Of a stretch of DNA of 64,000 bases, positions 1 to 11,697 are shown piece after piece (position 1 is the first letter of the stretch; every line of letters begins with the position of its first letter). Both the position numbers and the translations under genes were made by a program. The notes beneath the pieces were generated by a model, which had not been told where the DNA came from, did not search any database, and was given only the letters and a program-made list of their open reading frames with translations. Origin of the DNA: Heliocidaris tuberculata (taxonomy: Eukaryota > Echinodermata > Echinoidea > Camarodonta > Echinometridae); the NCBI GenBank assembly GCA_025618425.1, contig CM046838.1, forward strand, positions 10,961,752-11,025,751, written 5' to 3'.

Positions 1-190
1 CCTTCCCTCTCGGCCGATCGACATGTACCACAATATATACGCGTGCTTTATTTCGGGACTGAGCACTCTTCGTATTTAAACTCTTTGCCCTGGGCCAAAG
101 ACTTTTAATAGTATCAAGACAGATTACTCTCACCTACTTCCGTAGTACATTCGGTAGACGTAAATTGCTGTGTTAAAATAGACTCGGAAA
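1..190. repeat. Dispersed repeat, copy 1
   Basis: Two blocks recur elsewhere in the window. Bases 1-102 match 4062-4156 almost exactly, and both blocks recur in swapped order at 5253-5420. The swapped order suggests a tandemly repeated unit of about 170 bp. No coding potential was seen. The copy may extend past the left edge. Confidence 0.75.
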
Positions 191-199
191 AATATGTTC

Positions 200-1540
200 G
201 CCATAGGTATAACACGTGAAAAGATGTCTCATTTTTTCTTGATATTTCATATCTTACTCTATCTTTTTCAAGTCTGATTTTTGCATGAGAGAAAGGATGG
301 ATAGTTCAAAAAACATTTATTGAACCTTTATTATCAATAAATGCCACTATGAATCCCCGGGATCATGCCTGCTTTTTGACATAATCATCTGCCATAGGGT
401 TAACACGTGAAAACATGGATTTTAAGAATGATTATAGTTCCTCTTGTATTTCCTTGAATTTCATGTAAATGTGGCTTACATGTAATTTGAGACTCTGAAC
501 AAGATTAATGATGGCTCAAAAAGTGGAAGGGACTCCACATAAATCCCCGGGAATATGCATGCTTTTGGCCTTCCGGCTCCCATAGGTTAACACGCAAAAA
601 CAGGGATTTTTGAATGATTATAATTCCCCCAGAATTAGATTAAAATTTTGAAAAATGTGACTTAAATAAAATTTAAAACTCTGAAAATGTATGATTAAGT
701 CTCAACTAGTCGAACAGACCCCGCATAAATCCCAGGGAATATGCATGCTTTTGACCCCAAAAAAGTCTCGCCTGCCATAGGTTTACACGCGAAAACAAGG
801 AATTTTAGGATGATTATAAATTCCATAGTTTTTATTTGAAAATATAAAAACTGTGATTTACATGTAATTTGAAGCTTTGAACAAGCTTACTGAAGGCTCA
901 AAAAATTGAAAAGGCCCCACATAAATCCCGGGGAATATGCATGCTTTTGACCAAAACAGTCTCGCCTGCCATAGGTTTACACGCGAAAACAAGGAATATT
1001 AGGATGATTATAATTCCCATAGTTTTTATTTGAAAATATAAAAACTGTAATTTACATGAAATTTAAAGCTCTGAAAATGTATAATTAAGGCTCAATGAGT
1101 CCAGTAAACCCCCCATAAATCCCCGGGAATATGCATGCTTTTGGCCTTCCAGCTCCCATAGGTTAACACATGAAAAGAGGGATTTTGAAATGATTTTAAT
1201 TCCCCTAGTATTTATTTGAAATTATGAAAAATGTAATTTACATGAAATTTAAAGCTCTGAAAGTGTATAATTAAGGCTCAATGAGTCCGGTAAACTCCCC
1301 ATAAATCCCCGGGAATATGCATGCTTTTGGCCTTCCAGCTCCCATAGGTTAACACATGAAAAGAGGGATTTTGAAATGACTTTAATTCCCCTAGTATTTA
1401 TTTGAAATTATGAAAAATGTAATTCACATGAAATTTAAAGCTCTGAAAGTGTATAATTAAGGCTCGATGAGTCATTTAAACCCCGCATAAATCCCCGGGA
1501 ATATGCATGCTTATGACCAAAAAAAATAATTTGTCATATA
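200..1540. repeat. Satellite-like tandem array, ~190 bp unit
   Basis: About seven head-to-tail units. The anchor word CCCCGGGAATATGCATGC, or a close variant, occurs near 352, 545, 731, 927, 1119, 1303 and 1487, giving spacings of 185-196 bp. Each unit also carries a CCATAGGTTAACACG-like word and an A/T-rich tail. The left-most unit is the most diverged. No open reading frame of note. Confidence 0.9.
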
Positions 1541-2103
1541 ACACGTGAAACCGTTTGTTGTTATTGATGACGTATGTGGGCGTGTAGTATCGATCACGTG
1601 AGATCACGACATCCAATGAGATCGTGCGCTAGCAGACGACTATGTAGCAGACGTATGTCCGCCCGCCCAAGGGCCCAGCCTAGCCGGTATTAGAAGAAAC
1701 CTCACTAAATTGAGTAAATTCCAGTTCACTATTACATTTCTAATGTACCAGAGGCAAAATTCAATGTATTAAATTCATAATTTCATATAATCAATGTTGT
1801 ACCACCGAATTACGCTTAGCCAAAATGACTGATGTGAGATCATGCAATCACGAAATAGCTGAGCTGAATAGCGACCGACAAGGTGTCTAGCTCTAGCTAG
1901 GCTAGGTCTACCCCTCTGCGATCCCGATCGAGGTGGTGACGTTGCCGATGGAACTCTGTCAGTTTGCCAAAGGTGTTCGCTCATCAAAGTTTTTTACTTG
2001 CTGATCGTCGTTTACTTTGGCTTCAGCCAACGAGACCGACAATGTAGTGGGAGGGGGCTTCTGAACCCTATTATGGATATGAGCCTGACACTGACAGTCC
2101 ATA
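1541..2103. other. No gene seen
   Basis: Mixed sequence with CpG-containing stretches near 1570-1690 and 1900-1960. I see no splice-flanked reading frame and no repeat that recurs in this window. Confidence 0.5.
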
Positions 2104-2453
2104 ACAGGGGCGAATGCAGGATGTAGTAAAAAAAAAAAGGGGGGGCACAAATGCAGGGCTGTCAACTTTTTGGAACTGCTAGAAGGGAGATTCTTTTCTT
2201 CTCACCATTCCTCCCAAAGTTGCTCCTTGGGGGGGGGGGGGGGGGGGGGGGGAAGGATAATTTTTTTCGCCAGTCTTCGAAAAGTTGCTCAGTTGGGGGG
2301 GGGGGAGAGGGGTGAAAGATTTTTTTCTTTTCTTCTCGCCGGCCCTCCAATTAAAAAAAAAAAAGGCCCGGGGGACAATAATGTATGATTTTCTTTAAAA
2401 AAGGGGAGGGGGCATGGGCCGGGATTGTGCCCCCCAACCTAAATCCGCCACTC
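2104..2453. mobile_element. Possible hAT-like MITE with poly-G tracts
   Basis: The left end reads CAGGGGCGAATGCAGGAT and the right end CTAAATCCGCCACT, an imperfect inverted pair resembling the element at 2647. The flanks share TCCAT, a weak candidate target duplication. The interior holds G runs, including one of about 23 bases at 2229-2252. Confidence 0.45.
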
Positions 2454-2646
2454 GTCCATGCCCGGACTGTCACGTCAGTCTTGCGGGGTGGGCTTTTTTA
2501 CAAGTTTTTTCGAAGGGTTAATAGACCAACATTGTTAGCCTCGTAGGCTCCCAAACTAATGGTGCTCTATCCGGTTTTATTTACATTTTAGGCCAGAATC
2601 CGTGTATACCTGTAGTTTGTAGTTCAAAAGAATGTAATTCCTATTC

Positions 2647-2801
2647 CAGGGGCGGATCCAGGATTTTGTAGAGGAGGGGGCACAAAGCCGAAAAGTACAC
2701 AATTAAAGAGGCAATTTTTTTATTTTTTTAAATTTATTTATGCCAGTTGGGTTCCAAAAAGGGGGCGCGGTCGATTCGCCCCCCCCCCCCGGATCAGCGC
2801 C
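2647..2801. mobile_element. hAT-like MITE
   Basis: It begins CAGGGGCGGATCCAGGAT and ends GGATCAGCGCC, a short imperfect terminal inverted repeat. The flanks are TCCTATTC on the left and TACTATTC on the right: an 8 bp duplication with one mismatch, the size expected for hAT elements. About 155 bp, non-coding, with a C run near the right end. Confidence 0.6.
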
Positions 2802-3009
2802 TACTATTCTGTCATGGATGTGAAGAATGGGATTGCATGGTGTTGGTGGTCGATCTCATTAAATTGAACCATTGAAGGAAAAAAAACAATAAGAGATTAT
2901 TATTTTGTCCTCATTTCTATTGGAGTCATTTTTATAGATCGGTTGTAAGAGAGAATAAGAGAATAAGAGATTATTAGAAAATGAAAGCCTGTGAGAGGGG
3001 GAGGGAAGG

Positions 3010-3036
3010 GAGAAAGAGAGAGAGAGAGAGAGAGAC
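3010..3036. repeat. (GA)n microsatellite
   Basis: An uninterrupted GA dinucleotide run in a purine-rich stretch. The surrounding 2810-4060 contains no recognisable gene; it holds G and C runs near 3257, 3368 and 3788 and a T run near 3697. Confidence 0.85.
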
Positions 3037-4061
3037 AAAGGGGGATGGGGCAAAAGGAATGGGATATTCCTACAAAGACAGAATAGGACTGGTAATGAAT
3101 TAATTATATCATCAGCTGCTATTGTTGGTTACTAGTTAATTCAATTCAAAATAGCCCTATACTGTTTTCTTCGCCTGTCGTCTCAAACTTCTACAGCAGA
3201 ATATTACAAATAGCTTACTGTAAATTATTTATATTGGTGGAGTATTCAGGAATGCAGGGGGGGGGGGCTCACACCTGACGAACAAAAAAATCATCAGATG
3301 CTGTCTATTCTGAATTTTCAGACAAGCAAGGAAAAACAAGTCACATTTTTCATGTTCTTTCTGTGCCGGGGGGGGGGCACACAACTCCTTTCATTCGATG
3401 TGTAACTAAGATATGTCAGATTTGGTTTTGGCTGGCACGTAGGGCACGTGCATTCCTGGATACGCCACCAATAAAAATAAGAGAATCTTGGATACGCCAC
3501 TCTTAATTAATCTTTGTATTTAAGGAATTGCTCGCACGCAATCTCATTTTAATAAAGCATTTTCTGTCTTGACTTTTAATATAAGGCCATAGATTTACAT
3601 TATACGTCTATAATCCCTAAAATTTACATAAATCATGATATCAAATGAAATATTCTGATTTAGAAAAATAAAGATAGCATTTTATTTATTTATTTTTTTT
3701 TTTTTTTTACTTTTCTCGACATTCCGGTCAGATATTGCAGTGTTTGCTCATATAGAGCTTAATATCAGGGAACATGTTTGGACCATTCCCCCCCCCCCCC
3801 CCATATTAATAGAAATTTCACAGCAAATAACTTTAACAAAAATACAAACATCTCTCTTATAGCTCCCTCTTCAAACTCTCTCCCTCTCCTCCATGGTGCA
3901 GTTAGAGTATGTTGATTCCTATCTGTTTTGGGACATAAGTTTGTATTTGAAGGGACAATGTCAAGATTATGCCCTTTACGGCTTTACCAAAAGCGATGTA
4001 CAGAAAAAGAAGAAAAAATAAAGGAAATAAAAAATACAAACATCTTGATAAAGACTATAAT

Positions 4062-4156
4062 CTTCCCTCTCGGCCGATCGACATGTACCACAATATATAC
4101 GCGTGCTTTATTTCGGGACTGAGCACTCTTCGTATTTAAACTCTTTGCCTGGGCCA
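4062..4156. repeat. Dispersed repeat, copy 2
   Basis: Near-identical to 1-102, including CGGCCGATCGACATG and GAGCACTCTTCGTATTTAA. The only clear difference is a missing base near the right end. Confidence 0.85.
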
Positions 4157-4406
4157 TTAAATAAAAAGGAAGTTTGATGGCTTCTCCATGGACGAAAGGT
4201 AAATTTGCAAATATTCTTAATAAGTAGACCCTATATATCAATATATTTTGTTTCTGATATCGTTTAGGGGGCTTAATAACATATTTTAATGTAATCTGTG
4301 GTGATACGGTAATGTCTCTAAAAGTCCCTCTAAAAGTAATTAACAATGCGATGTCCCACACATATAATTTTATGTAGGTTTGGTGGGGGGTCTTCTTCTA
4401 ATAAGT

Positions 4407-4745
4407 ATCGTGGTGGATCCAGTGTCCGAACACTTCAGAAAATCAACGATAGCAAATTAAATATCGAACGAATATCTGTCAAACTTACATAATGAATGCT
4501 CAAAGTCCTACAGAAAAAGAAGTTGATGGAATTTTAAAAAGACAACCTAGATTTAATACGATATTCCCTTCCGAGGCCGAGTGAACCCCTTCCCAACGAC
4601 GCGGCATTTTGGTCCCTTGAAAAAGGTACTGTATTTCCGAACGTGTGAAACCTATGGGAAAAAGACACAACCTTTGGCTTTGTTTCAGTAGTGTGGTTTT
4701 CATACGCGTAATCCCACGCGTATGAAAACCCATTTTAGGCGCTAT
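4407..4745. mobile_element. Tc1/mariner-like MITE family, copy 1 (truncated)
   Basis: Starts with GGATCCAGTGTCCGAACACT and runs collinear with 6270-6690 and, reversed, with 46910-46480. The far terminus present in the other copies (CAATCCTTGACTA) is missing here. Inside is a perfect hairpin: 15 bp arms at 4695-4709 and 4716-4730 around a 6 base loop. Confidence 0.7.
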
Positions 4746-4767
4746 AGTCTGTACACACTCATACACA

Positions 4768-4795
4768 TACGAGGTTATCGTAAGATAACCTCGTA
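4768..4795. repeat. Short perfect hairpin (AACCTCG type)
   Basis: Arms TACGAGGTTATC and GATAACCTCGTA of 12 bp with loop GTAA. Related hairpins occur at 7632-7658 and 8589-8618, so this is a recurring structure rather than a chance palindrome. Confidence 0.8.
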
Positions 4796-5252
4796 CTCCA
4801 TACGTGTTTTATTGGCAGATTTGAATGTATACTTTACAATATCACCTCCCTTGCAATTCCAAGGGTTTATTCCCTATTTTTGCTGTATTTATGTTGTATG
4901 ATGTCTATGTATGTAAATGAATTTGATTTTTAAACTTGTATTAAACTAATATTTGAACTACAAAAAGACAAAAACTTACCAGTTTGCTTTCCATTCAGCG
5001 GAGTTCTCGTAGAAGATGCTTGGCTATGGCGGCGTTGTCGTAGTTGTTTTGGTGCGCTAGCCTAGAATTACAGTCGTTTCGATATATACTAATGCTGATG
5101 GGGCTATATAGAAATATACGATCCTGTGGAAGAATTATGCAATGTAAAAATGTTTTTCCCCAAACGTCTGGAGAACAAAGCCAGATGCCGAATCAAGCTT
5201 CCGGGGCACTTTTCCCTAGAGATCAGGTGCTTCCGGGGTCAGGCAAACTTCG

Positions 5253-5420
5253 CAAAGACCTTTAATAGTGTTAAGACAAATTACTCTCTCGTATTTCCGT
5301 AGTACATTCGGCAGGTGTATATTGCCGTGTTCAAACGAGACTCGCCTTACGAGTGCACCACAATACGCACACGTGCTTAGTAGCGGGTTGAGCACTCTTC
5401 GCATTTATAATCTTCGCTTC
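5253..5420. repeat. Dispersed repeat, copy 3, permuted
   Basis: 5253-5345 matches 102-190 and 5350-5420 matches about 20-95, so the two blocks occur in the opposite order from copy 1. This is expected if the source was a tandem array. The 4800-5250 interval upstream has no recognisable feature. Confidence 0.7.
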
Positions 5421-5727
5421 AGGTCGAGGCGTATAAGCCTACTGTAGATGATTTTAGCTGCTGTATACACGAGGAGTGAGAAAAAGCCCTTTAAAGTACT
5501 GCTTTCCAGTTTTGGAATCAGGAGTCAACATACAAGAGTTGAAGAATCTCTGAATCAGGTATTCTAGCAAATTTAAGAAAATTAAATCGTGTCTAGAGCA
5601 ATTTTGTTGTCTGTTTTTGAATGCTGCAACAGTGAATGTTCGACACAGTCCCACATAGGCAAGGGCCTATGAGTGGGTAATACAATCTGTTCGGAATTAC
5701 AATCCTTGACTATAATTAATAGGGTGT

Positions 5728-6806
5728 AGCTATACGAGCTCTGTGGCTTATCAATCTGGTACTGGCCACAGAGCTATACAGCCCATGCCTATACTGTGTG
5801 TGGAGGAGGATATCAACCAAAAAATCTAGATCTAGATCTAAATATCACCATTTCCCACATAGTGTGAGCCATGCAAACCACCCTCGGAGTTTGCTAAAGG
5901 AGTTACCTTCCAGGATCAACTAAGATTATGAAAATTGAATGAATAAAAAAGAAAATATAAAATAACCCACAAAAATCGGCAGGTGTGATCGGGGTTTTTT
6001 TACCTTGCACTTGTAACTTGTATATATGGGACTACATGCAAGGTAAGATTGATGTAGTCCCATATATACAAGTTACACATGAAAGGTGAAAAAACCTGAT
6101 TTTGTGGCTTTTTTTCTTTTTTATTCATTCAATTTTTACAATCTTAGTTGATCCTGGAAGGTAACCCCTTTAGCAAACTCCGAGGGTGGTTTCCATGGCT
6201 CACAGTATGTGGGAAATGGTGATATTTAGATCTAGATTTTTTGGTTGATATCCTCCTCCACACACAGTATGGTGGTTGATCCAGTGTCCGAACACTTTTC
6301 AGAAAATCAACGATAGCAAATAAAATATCAAACGAATATCTGTCAAACTTACTTAATGAATGCTCAAAGTCCTACAGAAAAAGAAATTGAAGAAATTTTA
6401 AAAAGACAATGTAGATTTAATACGATATTCCCTTCCGAGTGAACCCCTTCCCAACGAAGCGGCGTTTTGGTCCCTTGAAAAAGGTACTGTATTTAAAAAG
6501 ACAATGTAGATTTAATACGATATTCCCTTCCGAGTGAACCCCTTCCCAACGAAGCGGCGTTTTGGTCCCTTGAAAAAGGTACTGTATTTCCGAACGTGTG
6601 AAACCTATAGGAAAAAGACAACCTTTGTTTCAATAGTGTGGTTTTCATACGCGTAATCCCACGCGTATGAAAACCCATTTTAGGCGCTTAACAGTACACG
6701 TTCGGTATTACAATCTGTTTGGAATTACAATCCTTGACTATTTAGGCATGGGCTGTATAGCTCTGTGGCCAGTACCAGATTGATAAGCCACAGAGCTCGT
6801 ATAGCT
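5728..6806. mobile_element. Foldback element with ~10 bp target duplication
   Basis: Outer ends are AGCTATACGAGCTCTGTGG and its reverse complement. Long arms continue inwards to a turn near 6035-6045, where a GGGACTACAT-type segment folds on itself. The flanks carry AATAGGGTGT at 5718-5727 and 6808-6817, a 10 bp direct repeat. The right arm is interrupted at 6270-6742 by another element, so the original foldback was about 600 bp. A duplication of this size fits Mutator-like elements, but no transposase is present to confirm this. Confidence 0.8.
6270..6742. mobile_element. Tc1/mariner-like MITE family, copy 2, nested
   Basis: Sits inside the right arm of the foldback. The left arm supplies the empty-site sequence (CACACAGTATAGGCATGG), so the insertion lies at a TA-rich point. 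Ends are GGTTGATCCAGTGTCCGAAC and CAATCCTTGACTA. It contains an internal tandem duplication of about 98 bp (6394-6492 and 6492-6590) not seen in the other two copies. Confidence 0.75.
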
Positions 6807-6819
6807 AAATAGGGTGTCT

Positions 6820-7320
6820 GGAGAAAAAAAAATTTATTTCACTTATTTCAAAATAATATTAAATTTTCTTTCTGGATTTGAAAAATAATAACCATCAAAC
6901 TGACAGAAATATGCAATTTCATGAAAAATTCCAGTTAATTACTGCAAAATAAGAGAATGAAATCAGACCATTTACAATGTACAAAATTAATTTAAAATGT
7001 ATGTTCAACTTCCAATTTTACGTTATACTCGCGTGAAATCGATTGCTTGGATGGAGTTGTTGAAGTTCATTCCCCAGCCACTCACACTTTTTGTATGTGA
7101 GGTTATTGGAGATCCCCAGCAAGCCATCAGCCTCGGGTAATGTCACACTCACAGGGTATAAAATTTCAACTTTTGACTGCCAAAACCTGTCCATCGCCGT
7201 ACCACTTTGCAACAGCACTGTGTATAGTTACACACGGGTGTGACCTTTCAAAAAGTGTGGCGATTACATTCCGCCATTACGGATTGTGGGCAGATGACCA
7301 ATAAATCATCGTTTTTGGCA
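6820..7320. other. No gene seen
   Basis: A/T-rich sequence without a spliced or long reading frame. The short ORFs here lack any recognisable domain. Confidence 0.5.
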
Positions 7321-7324
7321 CTCA

Positions 7325-7672
7325 CGGGAGCATCACTATAAATTATGGAGCTGTGTCAATTTTGGCCTAACACAACCTCAAAGTTGAAGAGGTAAAAACA
7401 CCAATATAATCTTCAAAATTTTGAGAAAATACTTTCTTCTACATTTTAGAATGATAGAATATCTAATTTCATGCCAGATCCTTTGATAGGATCTTTATCA
7501 TCTTGATCAAGTGAAATTTTCAGGCTGTTTTTGGTCGGTGATCTTGCTCCTCTGCCGCACACATATATGTATGTGCAAGATATTACACACTTGCTATGGG
7601 AGGCAATTGCTCACGGTATGAAGGTACAGAGTGCGAGGTTATCTCCAATAACCTCGCATAAGTGTGAGTGCG
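7325..7672. repeat. Direct repeat, copy 1 of 2
   Basis: Closely matches 8945-9302 over its whole length. Shared words include CAGATCCTT(T/C)GATAGGATC and ATGGGAGGCAATTGCTCA. It ends with a hairpin, arms TGCGAGGTTAT at 7632-7642 and ATAACCTCGCA at 7648-7658. Confidence 0.85.
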
Positions 7673-7831
7673 TTTTTGGTAAGTTGTAAGTTGGTTAACT
7701 AAATTCAACGTAATGAATGCAATCAATCAATAGTTTTATTTAGTTATTTTTAGATGAAAAATATATGTACGGTAATTTCAGCGAAAAGCATGTAGTCGCG
7801 GTTCGCAACGCTAGAGAATGGGCAGCTCGTG

Positions 7832-7858
7832 CAGCGCTGTCGCAAAGCGACAGCGCTG
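7832..7858. repeat. Perfect hairpin
   Basis: Arms CAGCGCTGTCGC and GCGACAGCGCTG with an AAA loop. It is followed by GTGTATAG, a word also found at 7221, so it may mark an element boundary. The 7870-8450 interval has no recognisable feature. Confidence 0.75.
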
Positions 7859-8588
7859 TGTATAGTTTTTTTCAGCTTTTTCCTGCCATACATATAGGCT
7901 ATGTAATTGATAAATGGGACACACACAGATGCAAATTTTGAGCTTCCGAGACCTGTTACGACTTTATACTTAATGTCAAAAACTTGTCCTTTACATGACC
8001 AGATAGGAAATTTTACAGTCTTTCTGATGGTATGAATTTTTTCAAGGTTTGAATATCAGATCACAGTGCAAAATTGCGAAAAAGTGACAAAATTTGTGTA
8101 AAACAGAAATTTCAGTTTCCCATAGGAAACGCATGGGGAAATGGCAATCTGAATACACACAAATATAATGGTTTGCAATTTATCTCTTATTTTAATTTTC
8201 TTGTGAGCCTAAAAACTTGTCCTTAGTGTCAAAAGAATGACCAGGATTTTCTCTTTCCGTACATTCCAAATATGAGATAAAAATTAATTCAGATCACATT
8301 TTAATAACAGGATGAATTGCCCCCAAAATTGTGCCATTTTTCCCCCTGAATTAGCACGTTTTTAAGCTGACACTTTTCAGGGTGACTTCAGACACTCTAT
8401 TACCAAAAATAAATAGACCATATGGTACATGCCCACTCAGACTTAAGATAACCTCTTATGTTTATGAGTGCCTCGTAGATTTCAATGTCTACCATCTTTG
8501 AACCTCCCCCATGTCATTGTAGGATTTTTCCTGTCTTCTTGGAAGACTCTTACCTTTTCAACACACCAGTCATTTGCCACTTATACAT

Positions 8589-8618
8589 GTACAAGCTTAT
8601 CTGAAGATAAGCTTGTAC
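8589..8618. repeat. Perfect hairpin (AAGCTTATC type)
   Basis: Arms GTACAAGCTTATC and GATAAGCTTGTAC of 13 bp with loop TGAA. The left half and its flank, ACTTATACATGTACAAGC, recur at 47717-47745 without the right arm. Confidence 0.8.
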
Positions 8619-8944
8619 TCTGTGATAGTTTTCACAGATGAATAGGCTTCAATAGCTTTTGTATGTATCAGCAGGCCTTTTTCCATTCTAGATTATTCAT
8701 ACATGAGAAGAAAATAATTATTCAAAATTTCACTTTCAACTCTGAATCTCCAAATTTGTGGCACAGTAAGAGTTGAAGAGTCCCTGAATCAGGTAATCTA
8801 GCAAATTTAAGAAAATCGCTTGCCACTTAGTTATGGGCTTGATGAAAAATGTTATTGAACATCAAGCCACAAAGGAAAAGCAGTCTCTCCTATGGAGAGA
8901 CATACAAAAAAATCAGTGGGCAAGATTCATCCATTTCCACGTAT

Positions 8945-9302
8945 GGTGCAAACCAATCACGGGACCATCACTATACAGGACTGTGTCAATTTCGGCCTGT
9001 CACGACCTCTAAGTTGAAGAGCTAAAAACACCAGTATAATTGGCAGAATTTTGAGAAAATACTTCCTTCTACATTTTAGAATGATAGAATATCTAATTTC
9101 ATGCCAGATCCTTCGATAGGATCTTTATCATCTTGATCAAGTGAAATTTTCAGGCTGTTTTTGGTTGGTGATATTGCTCCTTTCCTGCACACATATGGGC
9201 AAGATATCACACACTTGCCTATGGGAGGCAATTGCTCATGGTATGAAGGTACAGAGTGCGAGGTTATAGCCTCCAATAACCTTGCATAAGTGTGAGTGGG
9301 TG
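8945..9302. repeat. Direct repeat, copy 2 of 2
   Basis: Second copy of 7325-7672. The terminal hairpin is partly decayed: GAGGTTATAGCCTCCAATAA with one mismatch in the right arm. The two copies lie about 1.6 kb apart in the same orientation. Confidence 0.85.
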
Positions 9303-9354
9303 CAAACCACCTTCGGAGTTTGCTAAACTCCTCATCTGTCCGACCACTTCAACG

Positions 9355-9650
9355 ATTGAATCATGAGAAATGTGAAAAAAATACAATTTATGGTGACATA
9401 CATGTAGATATACATGTATTTACTTAACGTTTACATGTAGCTTTCGCGATTAGCATTACAAAGATGGTGAAATCGACATGGAATGCATGCTGTAGATAAA
9501 CGGAGTACAAGGCAGTGCAACACGCAGCATGCTAAATTTAATTGTCCTAATATCTCGCACCATCGCACGCATAGACCTCAGTAGATCTGTATACGCGTGC
9601 GAGATATATTTTATATCGCATGTACTAAATGTATGGGGGAAAAATAAGAT
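9355..9650. repeat. Dispersed repeat shared with 56020-56290
   Basis: Matches 56020-56290 in the same orientation, with shared words such as AACGGAGTACAAGGCA and TAAATTTAATTGT. Diverged and non-coding. The preceding bases carry a CAAACC-CGGAGTTTGCTAAA word also present in the foldback near 5873. Confidence 0.7.
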
Positions 9651-9719
9651 AAATATATTTAAAATACTTCCTTTCAAATTCAGCTCTTAAAAATTTCACT
9701 CTTTTCTACACTATCTGAA

Positions 9720-11066
9720 ATGGCCGTTAGGAAGAATTTCTGATATTTCCAGCAAAATTCAGAGTCAAAATCGTGTCCAAATCGGAAGAAATCCCCTCCG
9801 ATTTTTTACTCCACCGCTGATAATGAGACTAAATTTGGCCTATAAAATTTTTGTCCACAAAGAAACTCAGTATCGCGTGCGCACATCGATCTCTACGATC
9901 ACGCACACAAAAGATTGGGACTTTTTACATGTGCGCGATAGAGACCAAATTTTTGAAGACTGTATCTATTTTCCGAGATTCGGCACTAGCGGCAACCAAG
10001 AAATGTACACAATGACTCCGATACACAGCTTCCCCAGGGCCCTCTTGCATAAAAAGTTGCGATTAAACGCAACTCAAAAAATTAAACGCAAGTCCCAAAT
10101 ACTCGATCCTGATTGGTTGAAAATCAAGTTGCGTTTAATTTTTTGAGTTGCGTTTAATCGCAAACTTTTTATGCAAGAGGGCCCTGAACTGACAGTAAAT
10201 TACTGGATTTATATTATCTTTTGCAACACCTCAACATTTTCAAACACCACTCCAAAAAAAGTCACCAACATTCACTCGAAATCAGCATTTGATTTACAAA
10301 TACCAACACTAAACTGTCAATAAAATACCATAAATTCAACTCATTGATGTTGGAAAAGATAATTCCAGTAATAAAATCAGTAATTTACTGTCAGTTCTGG
10401 TGATGCAGTGCATCAGAGTCATTGTGTGCATTTCTCGGTCGCTGCCAGCGCTGAATCTCCGAGAACAAAAATTTGGTCGTCAAATATTCTGTCCCTATCG
10501 CGCACATGTAAAAGAGTGGCAGAGTTTACTCTAACCATCGGCAGAATAAAAACAACATGCGGTGGCAAAAAAAATCGGCTGAGATTTCTTCAGTTTTGGA
10601 CATGTTTTTGACTTTGGATATTTCCAGCAAAAATCCAAAGTCAAAATCATGTCCAAAACTAACGAAATCCCTGCTGATTTTGTTTGCCATCGGATATTCC
10701 GCCGATGGTTAGACAAAACTCGACCAATAACAATTATTGCCACAAAAACTGGGTACCTTGCACGTGCACATCAATCTCTCGATTGCACTCACAAAATAAT
10801 CAGGAGTTCTGTCAAGGAGATGCGAGCGCTCGCCTTCTCAGGGTGACTAAGAAATGTATACATGAACTTGTACAACAATACCGATATACCGCTTTACCAG
10901 AAGTGACGGTACATTACAGATTTTATTTTTGGAATTAACTTTCTCAGCATCAGTGAGTTGAATTTATTGTATTTCGTTGACATGTTGGTGTCGTTTTTTG
11001 TCAATCAAATGCCGTTTTTGAGTGAATGTTATTGACTTTAGTGCAGTGGTGTTTGAAAGTTTTGAT
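9720..11066. mobile_element. Complex foldback region with several inverted-repeat pairs
   Basis: Three nested pairs can be read. 9900-10036 pairs with about 10396-10520, sharing TTTTACATGTGCGCGATAG. 10205-10385 pairs with 10912-11066, sharing TGAGTTGAATTTAT. A local hairpin near 10588-10665 has a GTTTTGGACATG stem around a TATTTCCAGC turn. The short ORFs at 9823-10146 and 10408-10938 lie in these arms and are not credible genes. Confidence 0.75.
10037..10184. mobile_element. MITE with ~57 bp terminal inverted repeats
   Basis: Runs from GGGCCCTCTTGCATAAAAAG to the reverse complement, with arms of about 57 bp and a short GATTGGTTG centre. It interrupts one arm of the foldback, and the opposite arm near 10390 preserves the uninterrupted sequence. 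It shares termini and the GATTGG centre with 60967-61125. Confidence 0.9.
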
Positions 11067-11697
11067 GTACAGCTATGTCCGATTGTACACATGAATTATA
11101 GTAATGTTGTAATGAGTGGTAGTAGGATGAGGGGTTGTGTGTCTGGACACAAAAATGAAGCTGTCATGTTTGCTGTTGGATTTCACAAAAATATGCATCA
11201 AATAAACTAACCACAATAAATATTTGTCATCAATAATATTGTCTGACGTATGTTCGAAAAGATTTCTTAAATATTACATGCAAACTTGTTGAAATCACTA
11301 CTTGAAAAGAAGAGTGAATTAAGTTGAAAAGTTGAAATCATCTGTCATGATAACCATGAAATCCGACCTGTCTGGATACAGAACTTGTGGATATATGGTG
11401 TTCAATGTTTGCGCACATTATGAAGATCAGTTATGTATAGAGGTCTACCAAGTGGAAAACAAATTTTAAGACAGCAAATGGTTGGGCATTCCTACATGTA
11501 TGGAATACCTATAGTCCACCCTAATTCACCATGTTCACTTTGCTTCACACAGTAGCGTTTTATTACTTGCAGTGCTAATCCTATGATTATGAATATACAT
11601 GTATATGACTTCTTTCCACCTTCATACCATAGACCTAAAATGCATGTGTGTGCATACACATTACACACACTGAATGCTATGTGGATAATGTCATGAG
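11067..11697. other. No gene seen
   Basis: Probably 5' intronic or upstream sequence of the zinc-finger gene. No exon-like frame with convincing splice sites was found, so the first exon or exons of that gene remain unlocated. Confidence 0.45.

Noticed and set aside
9823..10938. Several 65-107 residue open frames
   Set aside because: They lie in foldback arms and MITE sequence and have no domain or splice support.
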